Assembly: GCA_900550545.1 (NCBI GenBank)
Contig: URSS01000007.1
Location: 24,594 to 88,593, forward strand
Length of the DNA stretch: 64,000 nucleotides
Direction of reading: 5' to 3'
Source of the DNA: an uncultured Lachnobacterium sp.
Lineage (GTDB): Bacteria; Bacillota; Clostridia; Lachnospirales; Lachnospiraceae
Every line of letters begins with the position of its first letter. Within the stretch, counting starts at the first letter, position 1. Shown here one piece after another: positions 51,767 to 60,929 of this stretch. Both the position numbers and the translations under genes were made by a program. Below the pieces are notes generated by a model. That model saw nothing but the letters and a program-made list of their open reading frames with translations. It searched no databases and was not told the DNA's origin.

Positions 51767-51800
51767 ATATTATAAAAGAAAAATAAAAAAGAAAGGAAAA

Positions 51801-52889
51801 ATGAAAATGTACAAAAGAACAGGGAAAAGACTGTTGCTTGGCATAATGGTATTGGTTATGGTAGTGACTAGCATTATGGTGATACCAACTAGCGCACAGG
51901 CAGCAAAAAAAGAAAAGAAAGCAACAATCGCAGACATGTATGCGTATGGGTATTGGGCGTTATCCACGCAGGAAGGATATTATGAAAAGAAGCCTTATCA
52001 GATTTCGGTAAAGGATGTAATTGTTAATAGAAATAAAAAGGCAAAATACACATTTTATTCTTGCAATACCAAAAAAATCAAGGTTACAAAAAGTGGAAAG
52101 ATAACATACGTTAAGGGTAAAGACAATCAGTATGCCAAGGTCAAAGTAAAAGAAACATACAAGAAAAAGACAAGAACAGTCGGAACGATTCAATTTACAC
52201 TTATCAGTACAAAAATTTTACATGAAAAAGTCACATGGGTGGTAGGAAAAACGTATCAATTGTCATCACCAGATGATGCATGGTTGACAGAGGAAGAGGC
52301 ACAGATGTATCCGGATATCCCTCTGGAAACAACGGTAGGATATTGGAGACTTGTTTATGATACAGAACCGGTTGATGTGCAGGAAACATTAAAAAAACTG
52401 AATGGGGAAATACCCGATGATACGAATTATGAAGATGATAACGAATATCTGACATATAATTCAAAAAAGCATACTTATACTGTAAAAAAGCGTGGAACCC
52501 TGTATTTCGCATTTTACGCTAAAAATCTGAAAACAGATAAATTCTATTATGTTGGATCTTTTGAGGCAAGACTTGTTGACAGCACGGAAGCAACGGATGT
52601 TGACTTTGAAGGATGGGGAATGTTATATGATGATGGTGCCGAGTATATTAGTGTGGGTGAAAAAACAACTTACTGGTTTGATGTGGTACCTTATCAGTAT
52701 AATGGAACGGTGAAAGTGACCTGCTCGGATCCGAAGATTGCAACTGTGAAATATAAGAAGGACGAAGACGGAGCAAATACAGTCGTTGTGAAAGGATTAA
52801 AGAAAGGCACAGTTTCTATCACCGTTGAGGTAAACGGCGCAAAGGTAACCAAGAAATTGAAGGTTGTGAATCCGGATTTCTTTGAATAA
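51801..52889 (+). CDS. Secreted Ig-like repeat protein
   Basis: A 362-residue secreted protein. Signal peptide with hydrophobic core about 10-27 and cleavage near AQA-AK. About 35-140 is a degenerate Big_2-like unit (KIKVTKSGKITYVKGK), about 140-260 is an acidic beta-rich region, and about 265-358 is a clear Big_2 domain (SDPKIATVKYKKD...VKGLKKGTVSITV). No catalytic motif or wall-anchor motif. GAAAGGAAA precedes the start; transcribed from P2. Confidence 0.78.
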   Translation: MKMYKRTGKRLLLGIMVLVMVVTSIMVIPTSAQAAKKEKKATIADMYAYGYWALSTQEGYYEKKPYQISVKDVIVNRNKKAKYTFYSCNTKKIKVTKSGKITYVKGKDNQYAKVKVKETYKKKTRTVGTIQFTLISTKILHEKVTWVVGKTYQLSSPDDAWLTEEEAQMYPDIPLETTVGYWRLVYDTEPVDVQETLKKLNGEIPDDTNYEDDNEYLTYNSKKHTYTVKKRGTLYFAFYAKNLKTDKFYYVGSFEARLVDSTEATDVDFEGWGMLYDDGAEYISVGEKTTYWFDVVPYQYNGTVKVTCSDPKIATVKYKKDEDGANTVVVKGLKKGTVSITVEVNGAKVTKKLKVVNPDFFE

Positions 52890-52923
52890 ATAAGAATGGA
52901 AAGTTTAACAGCAAAATAAATGT

Positions 52924-52954
52924 AATCCCTGCCCTTGAAAGGGTGGGGATTTTT
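52924..52954 (+). terminator. Intrinsic terminator after the 51801 gene
   Basis: 11-bp stem (AATCCCTGCCC with GGGTGGGGATT, two G-U pairs), six-base loop, T-run. Confidence 0.75.
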
Positions 52955-53086
52955 CAAAAGGGAAAAAGGTTCATTTGATATTAAGTATAAAGGATATGAA
53001 ATAGATGTGATGGGAATTAATACAGATGCGAGTATATATACACACTAAAAGATGAATTATAAGAAAATTAAAAATTTATAGAATTG

Positions 53087-53116
53087 TGGTGGTCGAGAAA
53101 TCGGCCACCATTTTTA
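53087..53116 (+). terminator. Second intrinsic terminator in the same gap
   Basis: 10-bp stem (TGGTGGTCGA / TCGGCCACCA, one G-U pair), GAAA tetraloop, five T. A short coding-like remnant lies between the two terminators. Confidence 0.8.
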
Positions 53117-53143
53117 TCTACCAATCTTAAGTGTTTATCATTA

Positions 53144-53172
53144 TTGACATGTTATAAAAATGAGTATAAAAT
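53144..53172 (+). promoter_or_regulatory. Promoter P3 of the Ig-like surface-protein module
   Basis: TTGACA (53144-53149), 17-base spacer TGTTATAAAAATGAGTA, TAAAAT (53167-53172). The sequence ATTGACATGTTATAAAA is shared exactly with P2. Confidence 0.68.
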
Positions 53173-53211
53173 ATAGTACAAAAGTATTATGTTTTACAAA
53201 GGAGGATACAT

Positions 53212-55725
53212 ATGAAAAACATGAAAAAAGTGTTTGCGTTTGTTTTAGCACTGGCGATGATTCTTACTACATATCAGCCAACTGCGACATATGCAGCAAC
53301 AAAGGCACCGACAATCAGTGCAAAGAAGATGACGTTGCAGGTTGGCAGTAAGAAGACGCTTACCGTCAAAAATGCAGGGAAAAATGCAACATTGAAATGG
53401 TCCAGCAACAAGAAAACTGTTGCGGCTGTTTCAAAAAAGGGAGTAGTTAAGGCAGTAAAAGCAGGAACAGCCAATGTAAAGTGTAAGGTTGTAACCAAGA
53501 GCAAAAAGCATTATACACTGACTTGCAAAGTTACTGTTAAGAATGCAGCAGTCAGCAAGACAGTATCCACACAGAAAGCTTTGACCTCTGCTTTGAAGGA
53601 TAAGAATGTAAAGAATCTGACAATCAAGACAGATAAAGAAGTAGCATTCAATATTCCTTCCGGAAATTATGGAAAAGTAAATTTGACTGTGGATGCACCG
53701 AATGCAGATGTTGTCAATGCCGGTACATTCAAGTTAATCAATATCAAGGCAATTAAGCCAAACACCTGGAAAGAGAAAGCAAAAGGAAATACCATTACAG
53801 TAACTGCAGACGATGCAAGAATTGTCGTAGAAGCAGGAGCTTCACTTTCCAAAGTGACCGTTTCACAGGAAGGTGGCAAAATTAAAATTGAAGCTGCAGG
53901 AACCATTGATGCAATTCAGATTGATGCAGCAGTAGATGTCAGCCTCGCAGTTGATGGAACTGTCGGAGAAGTAGCAGTCAGTGCTCCGGCAAAAGTTGCA
54001 GTCGAAGGAAAGACAACAACAGCCATTCCAGTCAAAGTAGAAGAAACTGCAAAAGGCGCAGATGTTACTTCCAGCACACCTGTTGAAGTAAAAGCAGCTA
54101 CAGAGATTTCGCTGAACCTCTCCAAGGGCGCTGAGGGAAGTAAAGTAGAGACTACCGGAGAAAACGCACAGGTTGCAGTAAAGAATGACACAACAGATGT
54201 GATCAAAGTTACAACACCGGCAGGAACACAGGAAGTTGCAAAAGACACCACTTCAAAAGTTGACAATACCGGAAAGGTGACAGATACAACAACGAATACG
54301 AGTGGTGATAACAATGGCGGATCTACTGGTGGCAGTACATCTGGCGGTGGTTCTTCTTCAGGCGGAAGTGTAACACCTGCTCCGACACCGGATCCAGATC
54401 CAGCCCAAACGTTTGAATTAAATGCATTACATGTATTTGAAAAAAACAAAATAGATGTAGAAATTCCAACGGAGATTATAGAATCAAATAAAGATAAAAT
54501 TATTGTTACTGATGAAAACGGAGTGACTCAGAAAATTGATTCATTAAAAGATATGGATGATGAGGAAGAAGTCGCAGACAACGAAGATAATGATGATGAA
54601 GATTACGATGACGACGATGATGATGGAACAGAATGGTATAGATATATGCTTACATTTGCTTCCAATCTGAATCCGGGAAAATACACATTATCTTATATTG
54701 CTGGAAATACGGAATATAAGGGAACTTTCTGGTTTGAAGCAGATGATTTTGAAAAAACTGCAGCAGCCGCTGAGCAAGTAAAAGAAAAGTTTTTTGAGAA
54801 AACATTTGAGATTCTTCCAGAGGGAAAGGAAAATACACGGTATGCATATGAGCAGTTAGGCAAAAAAGTAAGCGAATATGCGGGCGAAGAATATTATGCA
54901 GATGTATTTGGCGGTTGTGATGAGAAGTACATTGAAAAAGATGAAAAAACAGGATTAAAAGTTACTATTCGTGTACAAGCTGGAGAAGGCGATGTGGTAA
55001 AAGACATAACAGGTATGGTTTATTTTACATTTACGAAGGAAAAAACAGAAGTAAAAGAACCTGCAATGTATCATAAAACACAGACATCAATTGTAGTGAA
55101 GGCGGAAGACGGACAGGAATATATCTGTTGTGAAGAAGGAACAGAAGAGAAGGCAATAAATTGGAATGATGCTATAGATGCAACGGAACAAGATGATTTT
55201 GGCTTTATTGAATTTTCAGATTTAGAAACTGAGAATAAATATGTAATTTATACGCGAAACACAGAACAAGCTGATGAAGTGAAAAAGAGCAACGCAATTC
55301 CACTTTCAGACGCAGAACTTCCAATTATTTGCCTGGCAAAAACGGATAATACAAATATTTCTTTAGAAGTAAAAGACTTAAATTCAGAGGAAGAAGGATT
55401 TTATATTGAGATACCATATACGGTAAGTGTACACGATTATGGAAAAATACCAGAAGGTTATAGAACTAGTGGTGAAGCAACCGCTACTTGTTCTAAGACT
55501 GATTCGGAGCAGCCTGTAGTTGTAGAATTTGTAAGTCTTCCAGGTAGCGGAATTGCCAGAGTTTGGTTTGAAAAAGAATTATCGGCTGGAAATTATACGA
55601 TTCATCTGACGTATAAGTATGTTTGTGAAGAAGATAAAGATATCGAGAATCCAATAAAAAAGACGGAAAGTGATCCAATTACATATATTGTTACATTTAC
55701 TGTTGAAGATACAAAAAATAAATGA
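53212..55725 (+). CDS. Large secreted Ig-like/beta-solenoid-like surface protein
   Basis: An 837-residue secreted protein. Signal peptide with core about 7-22, cleavage near TYA-AT. A Big_2 domain (about 33-115) is followed by a solenoid-like region of short beta repeats rich in Val/Ala/Glu (about 120-365), a Gly/Ser linker with GGSTSGGGSSSGG and a Pro/Asp stretch (about 370-400), and about 435 residues of acidic beta domains, including a D/E-rich run at about 450-470. No sortase signal or catalytic motif is seen. AAAGGAGG precedes the start; transcribed from P3. Confidence 0.78.
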   Translation: MKNMKKVFAFVLALAMILTTYQPTATYAATKAPTISAKKMTLQVGSKKTLTVKNAGKNATLKWSSNKKTVAAVSKKGVVKAVKAGTANVKCKVVTKSKKHYTLTCKVTVKNAAVSKTVSTQKALTSALKDKNVKNLTIKTDKEVAFNIPSGNYGKVNLTVDAPNADVVNAGTFKLINIKAIKPNTWKEKAKGNTITVTADDARIVVEAGASLSKVTVSQEGGKIKIEAAGTIDAIQIDAAVDVSLAVDGTVGEVAVSAPAKVAVEGKTTTAIPVKVEETAKGADVTSSTPVEVKAATEISLNLSKGAEGSKVETTGENAQVAVKNDTTDVIKVTTPAGTQEVAKDTTSKVDNTGKVTDTTTNTSGDNNGGSTGGSTSGGGSSSGGSVTPAPTPDPDPAQTFELNALHVFEKNKIDVEIPTEIIESNKDKIIVTDENGVTQKIDSLKDMDDEEEVADNEDNDDEDYDDDDDDGTEWYRYMLTFASNLNPGKYTLSYIAGNTEYKGTFWFEADDFEKTAAAAEQVKEKFFEKTFEILPEGKENTRYAYEQLGKKVSEYAGEEYYADVFGGCDEKYIEKDEKTGLKVTIRVQAGEGDVVKDITGMVYFTFTKEKTEVKEPAMYHKTQTSIVVKAEDGQEYICCEEGTEEKAINWNDAIDATEQDDFGFIEFSDLETENKYVIYTRNTEQADEVKKSNAIPLSDAELPIICLAKTDNTNISLEVKDLNSEEEGFYIEIPYTVSVHDYGKIPEGYRTSGEATATCSKTDSEQPVVVEFVSLPGSGIARVWFEKELSAGNYTIHLTYKYVCEEDKDIENPIKKTESDPITYIVTFTVEDTKNK

Positions 55726-55740
55726 CGTATATATAATAGA

Positions 55741-55776
55741 AATGCTGCTTATCTATAATGGGTAAGCAGTATTTTA
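55741..55776 (+). terminator. Intrinsic terminator after the 53212 gene
   Basis: 13-bp stem (AATGCTGCTTATC with GGTAAGCAGTATT, two G-U pairs) and TTATT. Confidence 0.75.
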
Positions 55777-55826
55777 TTACATTAAAATTTGGTAATAAAA
55801 GTACAATATTATGATAGGAGAACCTT

Positions 55827-56003
55827 ATGAAAAAGAGAATACTATTCCAATCCAATTACGATAATTGCCGGAATCAATTGAAAAACCTTTTCAAATCCAA
55901 ATTATTAGAATGCGTGTGGGACCTATACAGAAAAATTGTGTCAAAATACCCCATTTTCAAGGAATTTAAGCCTTTTAGAACTAACAATTGGGTCTATATA
56001 TAA
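55827..56003 (+). CDS. Small ORF running through the repeat region
   Basis: A 58-residue frame beginning MKKRILFQSN with a good TAGGAG site six bases upstream. It includes repeat R2 (WDLYRKIVSKYPIF) and ends inside R3. It has no recognisable family and may be only a frame created by the repeats. The remaining gap, 56076-56201, holds an inverted partial repeat unit (56110-56156) and no gene. Confidence 0.3.
   Translation: MKKRILFQSNYDNCRNQLKNLFKSKLLECVWDLYRKIVSKYPIFKEFKPFRTNNWVYI
55919..55952. repeat. CTATA/ACCCC repeat, copy R2
   Basis: GGACCTATACA...AAAATACCCC, 34 bases, matching R1 and the left arm of R3 without gaps. Confidence 0.6.
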
Positions 56004-56075
56004 AAATTATAAGAAAATACCCCGCCTTTCGTGCAAAAGTGGGGTATTTCCATGGACTTTTTTTCTATAGCCCCC
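55990..56075. repeat. CTATA/ACCCC palindromic repeat, copy R3
   Basis: The left arm (55990-56023, GGGTCTATATA to AAAATACCCC) and right arm (56041-56075, GGGGTATTT to CTATAGCCCCC) are inverted copies of the repeat unit around a 17-base centre with its own CTTT/AAAG pairing. The full form suggests the unit is half of a palindromic element. Confidence 0.7.
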
Positions 56076-56201
56076 AAAACTGTTTGAAATCAGTCAAAAT
56101 AGTGGAATTGGGGACGAAAAGTGACACCAGAAAGACATTTTTTTCAAATAGACCCCGCAAGTCTTATATCGTATGTATACGCGTCAGTCGTTTACAGTGT
56201 A

Positions 56202-56230
56202 TTGACGTATATAATTACCTGGATTAGTAT
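56202..56230 (+). promoter_or_regulatory. Promoter for the acyltransferase gene
   Basis: TTGACG (56202-56207), 17-base spacer, TAGTAT (56225-56230), 74 bases before the start. Confidence 0.6.
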
Positions 56231-56303
56231 ATTATGTGGCTGTGTATTGCGTGACATTAACACAGAGAAAATTATAACAACATAAAGCAAGGGAAGAGGA
56301 AAA

Positions 56304-57374
56304 ATGGACAAAAGGGAGAAACCGATACAAAAAGGAAAATTACGTCTGGAAGCAATCAGCGAGTACCGCAGTGAAATATATGGGATCAGTATATTCTGGA
56401 TTTTGCTTTTTCATATGAGAGAACATACAAAGTTTGAGATTTTTGATGGGATACCAGTATTGCATTATCTGCAGGAAGTTGTTAAGAGAGGTAATATGGG
56501 AGTTGATGTTTTTCTGTTTATTTCTGGCATCTGCCTGTATTTCTCATTTGTAAAGAATCAGGACATTCTGGCTTTTATGAAAAAACGAATCTCAAGAATT
56601 ATGTATCCACTGTTGTTTACAAGTGTACCATTATGGCTTGCTTATTTGGTTTTTCATAAGATGACAATCTGGGGACTGATTAACCGGATCAGTCTGGTGC
56701 AGTTTTGGATCAGCGAAGATTCGCAGGTATGGTTTGCATCAGTTATCATGGTATTTTATTTATTGTATCCATATATTTACAGATTACTGTTTGAGAAAAA
56801 AACGGTGAAAAGCGCAGTGATCAGAGACAGCGTTCTGATTGTGCTCGTTGTATTGGTAACTGTTGCAATTCTTATGGAAGAGCCGGCGGTATATAAGCAC
56901 ATATCCAAAGCATTGCCAAGAGTTCCGGTATTTCTGACGGGATGTTGCTTTGGAAAACTGGTATATGAAAAGAAACGAATGCCGGCGGTTACCCTGATTG
57001 TTCTGACCGTGGGATATCTTTTAATGGACCATATATGTCTCGATGCAGGAAAGTTTCATAATATACTGGAGAGGTATAGTTATTGGATCGGTGGTGTTGG
57101 CATTACTTTTTTGCTGGCGATACTTTTTTATTATACACCGCAGTGGTTTAATACCGTTTGCAAAAAATGGGGCGTTGTTTCATTGGAAATTTATTTTGCA
57201 CATATTGTAATATTGCGTGTTTTTCGACAGCTTGGCGTGTTAGAACGGTTTTTTAAAAATTACAGATACCTTGAATTGTTACTTCTTATTGTATTTGCAT
57301 ATGTATGGGCAGTGATTGCGGCTAAAATGGTAGAACTGTTAAAAGGCTGTATAAAGAAACATCAGACAAACTAG
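56304..57374 (+). CDS. Membrane acyltransferase family 3 protein
   Basis: A 356-residue protein with about ten transmembrane helices. YGISIFWILLFHM carries the conserved His and GNMGVDVFLFISGICLYFSF is the second family motif. It probably O-acylates an extracellular glycan. It is unlike the acyltransferase at 23065 in detail. It has its own promoter and is followed by a promoter for the ABC cassette, so it may be a separate unit. Confidence 0.83.
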   Translation: MDKREKPIQKGKLRLEAISEYRSEIYGISIFWILLFHMREHTKFEIFDGIPVLHYLQEVVKRGNMGVDVFLFISGICLYFSFVKNQDILAFMKKRISRIMYPLLFTSVPLWLAYLVFHKMTIWGLINRISLVQFWISEDSQVWFASVIMVFYLLYPYIYRLLFEKKTVKSAVIRDSVLIVLVVLVTVAILMEEPAVYKHISKALPRVPVFLTGCCFGKLVYEKKRMPAVTLIVLTVGYLLMDHICLDAGKFHNILERYSYWIGGVGITFLLAILFYYTPQWFNTVCKKWGVVSLEIYFAHIVILRVFRQLGVLERFFKNYRYLELLLLIVFAYVWAVIAAKMVELLKGCIKKHQTN

Positions 57375-57387
57375 GGCAAATTTCCTA

Positions 57388-57416
57388 TTTGCACAGCAGG
57401 TATAATTACGTATAAT
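57388..57416 (+). promoter_or_regulatory. Promoter for the ABC cassette
   Basis: TTTGCA (57388-57393), 17-base spacer, TATAAT (57411-57416), 60 bases before the ATPase start. Confidence 0.55.
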
Positions 57417-57475
57417 AAAATCATATGTTCTGATGTTTGAAATACGGATGGCCGTTCAAGGAAGGGACAATTGCT

Positions 57476-58159
57476 ATGAAAGTGAATGCAGTAGAGGTGT
57501 CTGCCGTTTCCAGACATTATCGAAAGAAGCAGGTGCTTCGGGAGATTTCCTTTGATGTGGAGAGTGGCGAGAGTGTTGTGATCGTAGGCAAAAACGGATG
57601 CGGGAAATCAACGCTTTTGCAGATTATGGCAGGTGCACAGAAAGCCGACAGTGGCAGCATTACTTATTTTGGAAATAAGATGGGCTGTGGCAAGTCATCC
57701 CGAAAGTATTATGGTTATGTACCGCAGGAGAATCCATTATTCGAGGAGCTTTCGGTTAGGGATAATCTGAAATTCTGGGGCGCCGGCAAAAAAGAGAACC
57801 TTAACTCTGTGATCGAGCAGTTTCAGCTGGAGGAGATGCTTCATATGAAAGTGGAGAAGCTGTCCGGCGGAATGAAACGAAGACTGGCCATTGCATGCGC
57901 CTTTGTGGAACTCCCACCGGTTTTGTTACTGGACGAACCCACAGCGGCTTTGGATATCTATTACAAAGAAAGCATTTTAGAGTGGCTTTCCAAGTACAAA
58001 CAGATGAATGGCACAATTATCATGACCTCCCACGAGGAACAGGAAATTGTGTTTGCGGATCGCTGTCTGCTGATGGACAATGGGCAGATGCGGGAGCTGA
58101 GCAGAGATTCACAAAAGAGGCTGGAAGAAATCAAGACATATATCAGCAAAAGAACATGA
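57476..58159 (+). CDS. ABC transporter ATPase
   Basis: A 227-residue ATPase of the CcmA/drug-export class. Walker A GKNGCGKST (about 39-47), Q-loop YVPQENPLF, signature LSGGMKRR (about 128) and Walker B VLLLDEPTAALD. It is the motor for the two ABC-2 permeases encoded at 59786 and 60930. ATG 57476 follows GAAGGGA; the frame is open further upstream but without a better site. Confidence 0.9.
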   Translation: MKVNAVEVSAVSRHYRKKQVLREISFDVESGESVVIVGKNGCGKSTLLQIMAGAQKADSGSITYFGNKMGCGKSSRKYYGYVPQENPLFEELSVRDNLKFWGAGKKENLNSVIEQFQLEEMLHMKVEKLSGGMKRRLAIACAFVELPPVLLLDEPTAALDIYYKESILEWLSKYKQMNGTIIMTSHEEQEIVFADRCLLMDNGQMRELSRDSQKRLEEIKTYISKRT

Positions 58160-58205
58160 AGATCATTTGAAAGGAATGTTCTGAAAAGAAAAGGAGATTA
58201 TGAAA

Positions 58206-59777
58206 ATGGCAATGAATTTTGACCCAATGACAGGAGAACCAATCAACCCGGCACCGACACCGGAGCAGCCACAGATGAGGTTTGACCCGATGACGGGACA
58301 GCCAATCAATCCGACACCGGTACAGCCACAGATGGCATTTGATCCGATGACAGGTATGCCACTGCAGCAGCCACCAAAGAAAAAGAAGAAAACAGGACTG
58401 ATCGTCGGTATTGTTGCAGGGGTTGTGGTAATTGCAGGAGCCGGCACAGTTTTTGCAGGAATACAGAGTGGATTTTTCCTGAGCAAATCCGACAAAGTAC
58501 TGAGAGCGACGGCAAATACATTCCGTGAACCTTCTCATTTTACGGAAGCTTTATCCGGACTTAATGTTATGAGTTCAAAGGCATATACAGTTGATATCAA
58601 GGGCGAGGCCGAAGGATACAGTGTTAAGGGTACTTATGCGGAAAAAGATAATGAAAAGCAGATTTCGGGAAGTCTTGAGGGACCGGAACTTTCGGATGTG
58701 GAATTTCTTGCGGGGATTGATAAAGATGAAATAAAATTATCTGCACCGCTTTTGGGCGATAAGATTTATACATACAATTATAACGAGAAGAAAAATGGTT
58801 ATCTTGCAGATTCCATGGGCGCAGATAATGTAGAATTGCTCGATAAGCTTTGCAAGCAGATGTACTCAGATGAAGAGCAGAAGAAAAAGCTTTCAGAACT
58901 TAGTAAAAAATATTCTGAGATGTACAAGAAACTCGAATTTGAATCCGCAGACAAAGAGTCTTTTGAAGTAGACGGCAAAGACCGCAAGTGTGCAGGCTAC
59001 AAGACAACCATCACATCAGACTATATGATCGAATGTGTGGACCTTTTTGAGGATTATATGGATGCCCAGGTGGGAGATCTTCTGGATCAGGCCGTAACAG
59101 GATCGGATTATGACGATTACAAGGAGTCTTTTGATGAACTCAGAGATGCCTTTAAAGAGATGCCGGATATTGATATCACATTTTATATCTACAAGAATAA
59201 GCTGGCATGTGTGAAGGCAGTAGATCCATCCGAGAAGGATCAGGATATACAGATCCTTTTCAAAGGTGGAGACCGAAGAACACAGAACATGGAGCTGATT
59301 TCGTGTGGTGAGTCTGTAATGAAGATTTCCGGAAGTGAGGATGGAAACGAAGAAGTATTTGGTGTATCCGTAGAAGGAGAGAAAGTCGGTGAGCTGACCT
59401 ATGACTTTAAATCAGGAGAATACACATTGGACATCGAAGATGAAGGTTCCGTCAGCGGTACACTGGAAGGCAAACGCGATGGCTTGACACTGACGATGGA
59501 AGGCGCTGGTATGAACCTTTCATTGGATGTGAAAAAAGGCGCAGAACTTCAGACATTCAGTGGAGAGAAGTTTGATATCGGAAATGCATCTGCGGAGGAT
59601 CTTCAGACACTGGTTCAGGAAATTTATGGAATCAGTGGAGGCAACAGTGGTTATAATTATGATGATGGAGATTATGACTATGATTACGATTATGACTACA
59701 ATGATGATGATTACAACTATGATTATGGTGATGATGATTATAACTATGACTACAACGATGATGACGATGAACTGTAA
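58206..59777 (+). CDS. Membrane-anchored protein with FDPMTG repeats and Asp/Tyr-rich tail
   Basis: A 523-residue protein I cannot place in a functional family. The N-terminus has three tandem FDPMTG[E/Q/M]P units joined by Pro/Gln linkers (about 4-55), a KKKKK stretch and one transmembrane helix (about 62-84). The large extracytoplasmic part (about 85-480) looks lipoprotein-like in composition and contains two cysteines. The last about 45 residues are almost only Asp, Tyr and Asn. It lies inside an ABC exporter cassette, between the ATPase and the permeases, and is probably its partner or substrate-handling subunit. ATG 58206 is chosen over 58200, which is too near AGGAG. Confidence 0.75.
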   Translation: MAMNFDPMTGEPINPAPTPEQPQMRFDPMTGQPINPTPVQPQMAFDPMTGMPLQQPPKKKKKTGLIVGIVAGVVVIAGAGTVFAGIQSGFFLSKSDKVLRATANTFREPSHFTEALSGLNVMSSKAYTVDIKGEAEGYSVKGTYAEKDNEKQISGSLEGPELSDVEFLAGIDKDEIKLSAPLLGDKIYTYNYNEKKNGYLADSMGADNVELLDKLCKQMYSDEEQKKKLSELSKKYSEMYKKLEFESADKESFEVDGKDRKCAGYKTTITSDYMIECVDLFEDYMDAQVGDLLDQAVTGSDYDDYKESFDELRDAFKEMPDIDITFYIYKNKLACVKAVDPSEKDQDIQILFKGGDRRTQNMELISCGESVMKISGSEDGNEEVFGVSVEGEKVGELTYDFKSGEYTLDIEDEGSVSGTLEGKRDGLTLTMEGAGMNLSLDVKKGAELQTFSGEKFDIGNASAEDLQTLVQEIYGISGGNSGYNYDDGDYDYDYDYDYNDDDYNYDYGDDDYNYDYNDDDDEL

Positions 59778-59785
59778 GAAATAGG

Positions 59786-60913
59786 ATGTTTTTTCGATAC
59801 TTATGCATGGAACAAAAGAAGGCGCTTGCCGTCTTTATAAAGTCTTTCCGCTATTTTATATGCATGGTGCTTTTGCTGGGCATTGCGGTGTTTGCGTGTA
59901 GCGCAGTATTTCGTGACGCAAAGGTGCTTAATACGGTAGAAGTGGCAGTTGTCATTCCAGAAGAAAAGGGCGAAGAATTGCGACTTTTGACAGGTCTGGC
60001 ATCTGCCATGCAAAGCACAAAAAGTATTTGCCGGATGCGTTATGTGGACGAGCCGGAAGCGATGGAGCAGCTTGCAAATGGGCAGGTGCAGGCTGTATTG
60101 ATTTTCCCCGAACACTTTTATAAGGATCTGGATGAGGGAAATGATTCGTTTGTAAGGTTGTGTGTTCCGCAGGAGTCGGATGTCAGTCTGCAGACGTTTC
60201 AGGAATTGTTGCAGGATGGTGTCTCGATTCTGTGGACGGCAGAAGCCGGTGTGTCTGCGGTGTTGGAACAGGCGCAGTACGGCAACACAAAGATTGCCTA
60301 TCAGGATATCGGGCTGAAAGTCGCAACGAATTATCTGAAGACTGCATTGACCCGCACGGGACTGTATGATTCAATTGTCTGTTCGCCGTTTGGGGAATAT
60401 GAGCAAAAGCAGTATTATTTTTCTACAGGATTGATACTGGTCCTGTTATTTACCGGATTATGTTTTGCAAGATTGTATACAGGAGAGACAAAGGTTGTGG
60501 AGCAGAAGCTTTCCCTGTATGGAATGGGAGCAGGAAAGATTGCTTTCGGGAAAATTGTGGCGATGACCAATGTGTTGTTTTTTCTGGCTTTTCTGGCGTA
60601 TGGAATCGGCTGCACCGTTACGTATTATTTAGGAATCTCATTTCTTTTCTGGGACATGCGTGTTCTGTTGGGATTGTACCTGTTTTGTCTGTTGTTTGCA
60701 GTTGGATATCATCTGATCTATTGTATCGCAGGAAAATCGACGGAAGGGATGCTCGTGCTGCTGGCGTTGGAACTTTTTATTGTGCTGGCATCAGGCATGC
60801 TGATTCCGGTGGATTATCTGCCAAAATTTGTACAACAGATCAGTCATTGGACACCGCTGTATCATTTGAACCGGTACAATTTAGAGCTTCTCTTTGGAAA
60901 CAGTTGGTTTTGA
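59786..60913 (+). CDS. ABC-2 type permease (first of two)
   Basis: A 375-residue permease of the ABC2_membrane_3 layout: one N-terminal helix (about 20-42), an extracytoplasmic domain of about 160 residues (about 45-205), then five to six helices. It lacks a clear ribosome site; starts at 59786 or 59807 are both possible, and translation may depend on the upstream gene, eight bases away. It would pair with the permease at 60930. Confidence 0.83.
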   Translation: MFFRYLCMEQKKALAVFIKSFRYFICMVLLLGIAVFACSAVFRDAKVLNTVEVAVVIPEEKGEELRLLTGLASAMQSTKSICRMRYVDEPEAMEQLANGQVQAVLIFPEHFYKDLDEGNDSFVRLCVPQESDVSLQTFQELLQDGVSILWTAEAGVSAVLEQAQYGNTKIAYQDIGLKVATNYLKTALTRTGLYDSIVCSPFGEYEQKQYYFSTGLILVLLFTGLCFARLYTGETKVVEQKLSLYGMGAGKIAFGKIVAMTNVLFFLAFLAYGIGCTVTYYLGISFLFWDMRVLLGLYLFCLLFAVGYHLIYCIAGKSTEGMLVLLALELFIVLASGMLIPVDYLPKFVQQISHWTPLYHLNRYNLELLFGNSWF

Positions 60914-60929
60914 CGGAAATGGTGAGTGT

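Noticed and set aside
52953..53040. Short coding-like stretch GSFDIKYKGYEIDVMG between two terminators
   Set aside because: About 30 codons, no start codon with ribosome site and no promoter of its own. At most a remnant of a deleted gene.
55988..56227. A 79-codon frame in the repeat region
   Set aside because: It runs through the palindromic repeat R3 and into the promoter of the next gene, and lacks a ribosome site.
57437..57475. Longer N-terminus for the ABC ATPase
   Set aside because: The extension starts with TTG without a ribosome site, while ATG 57476 has GAAGGGA at a normal distance.
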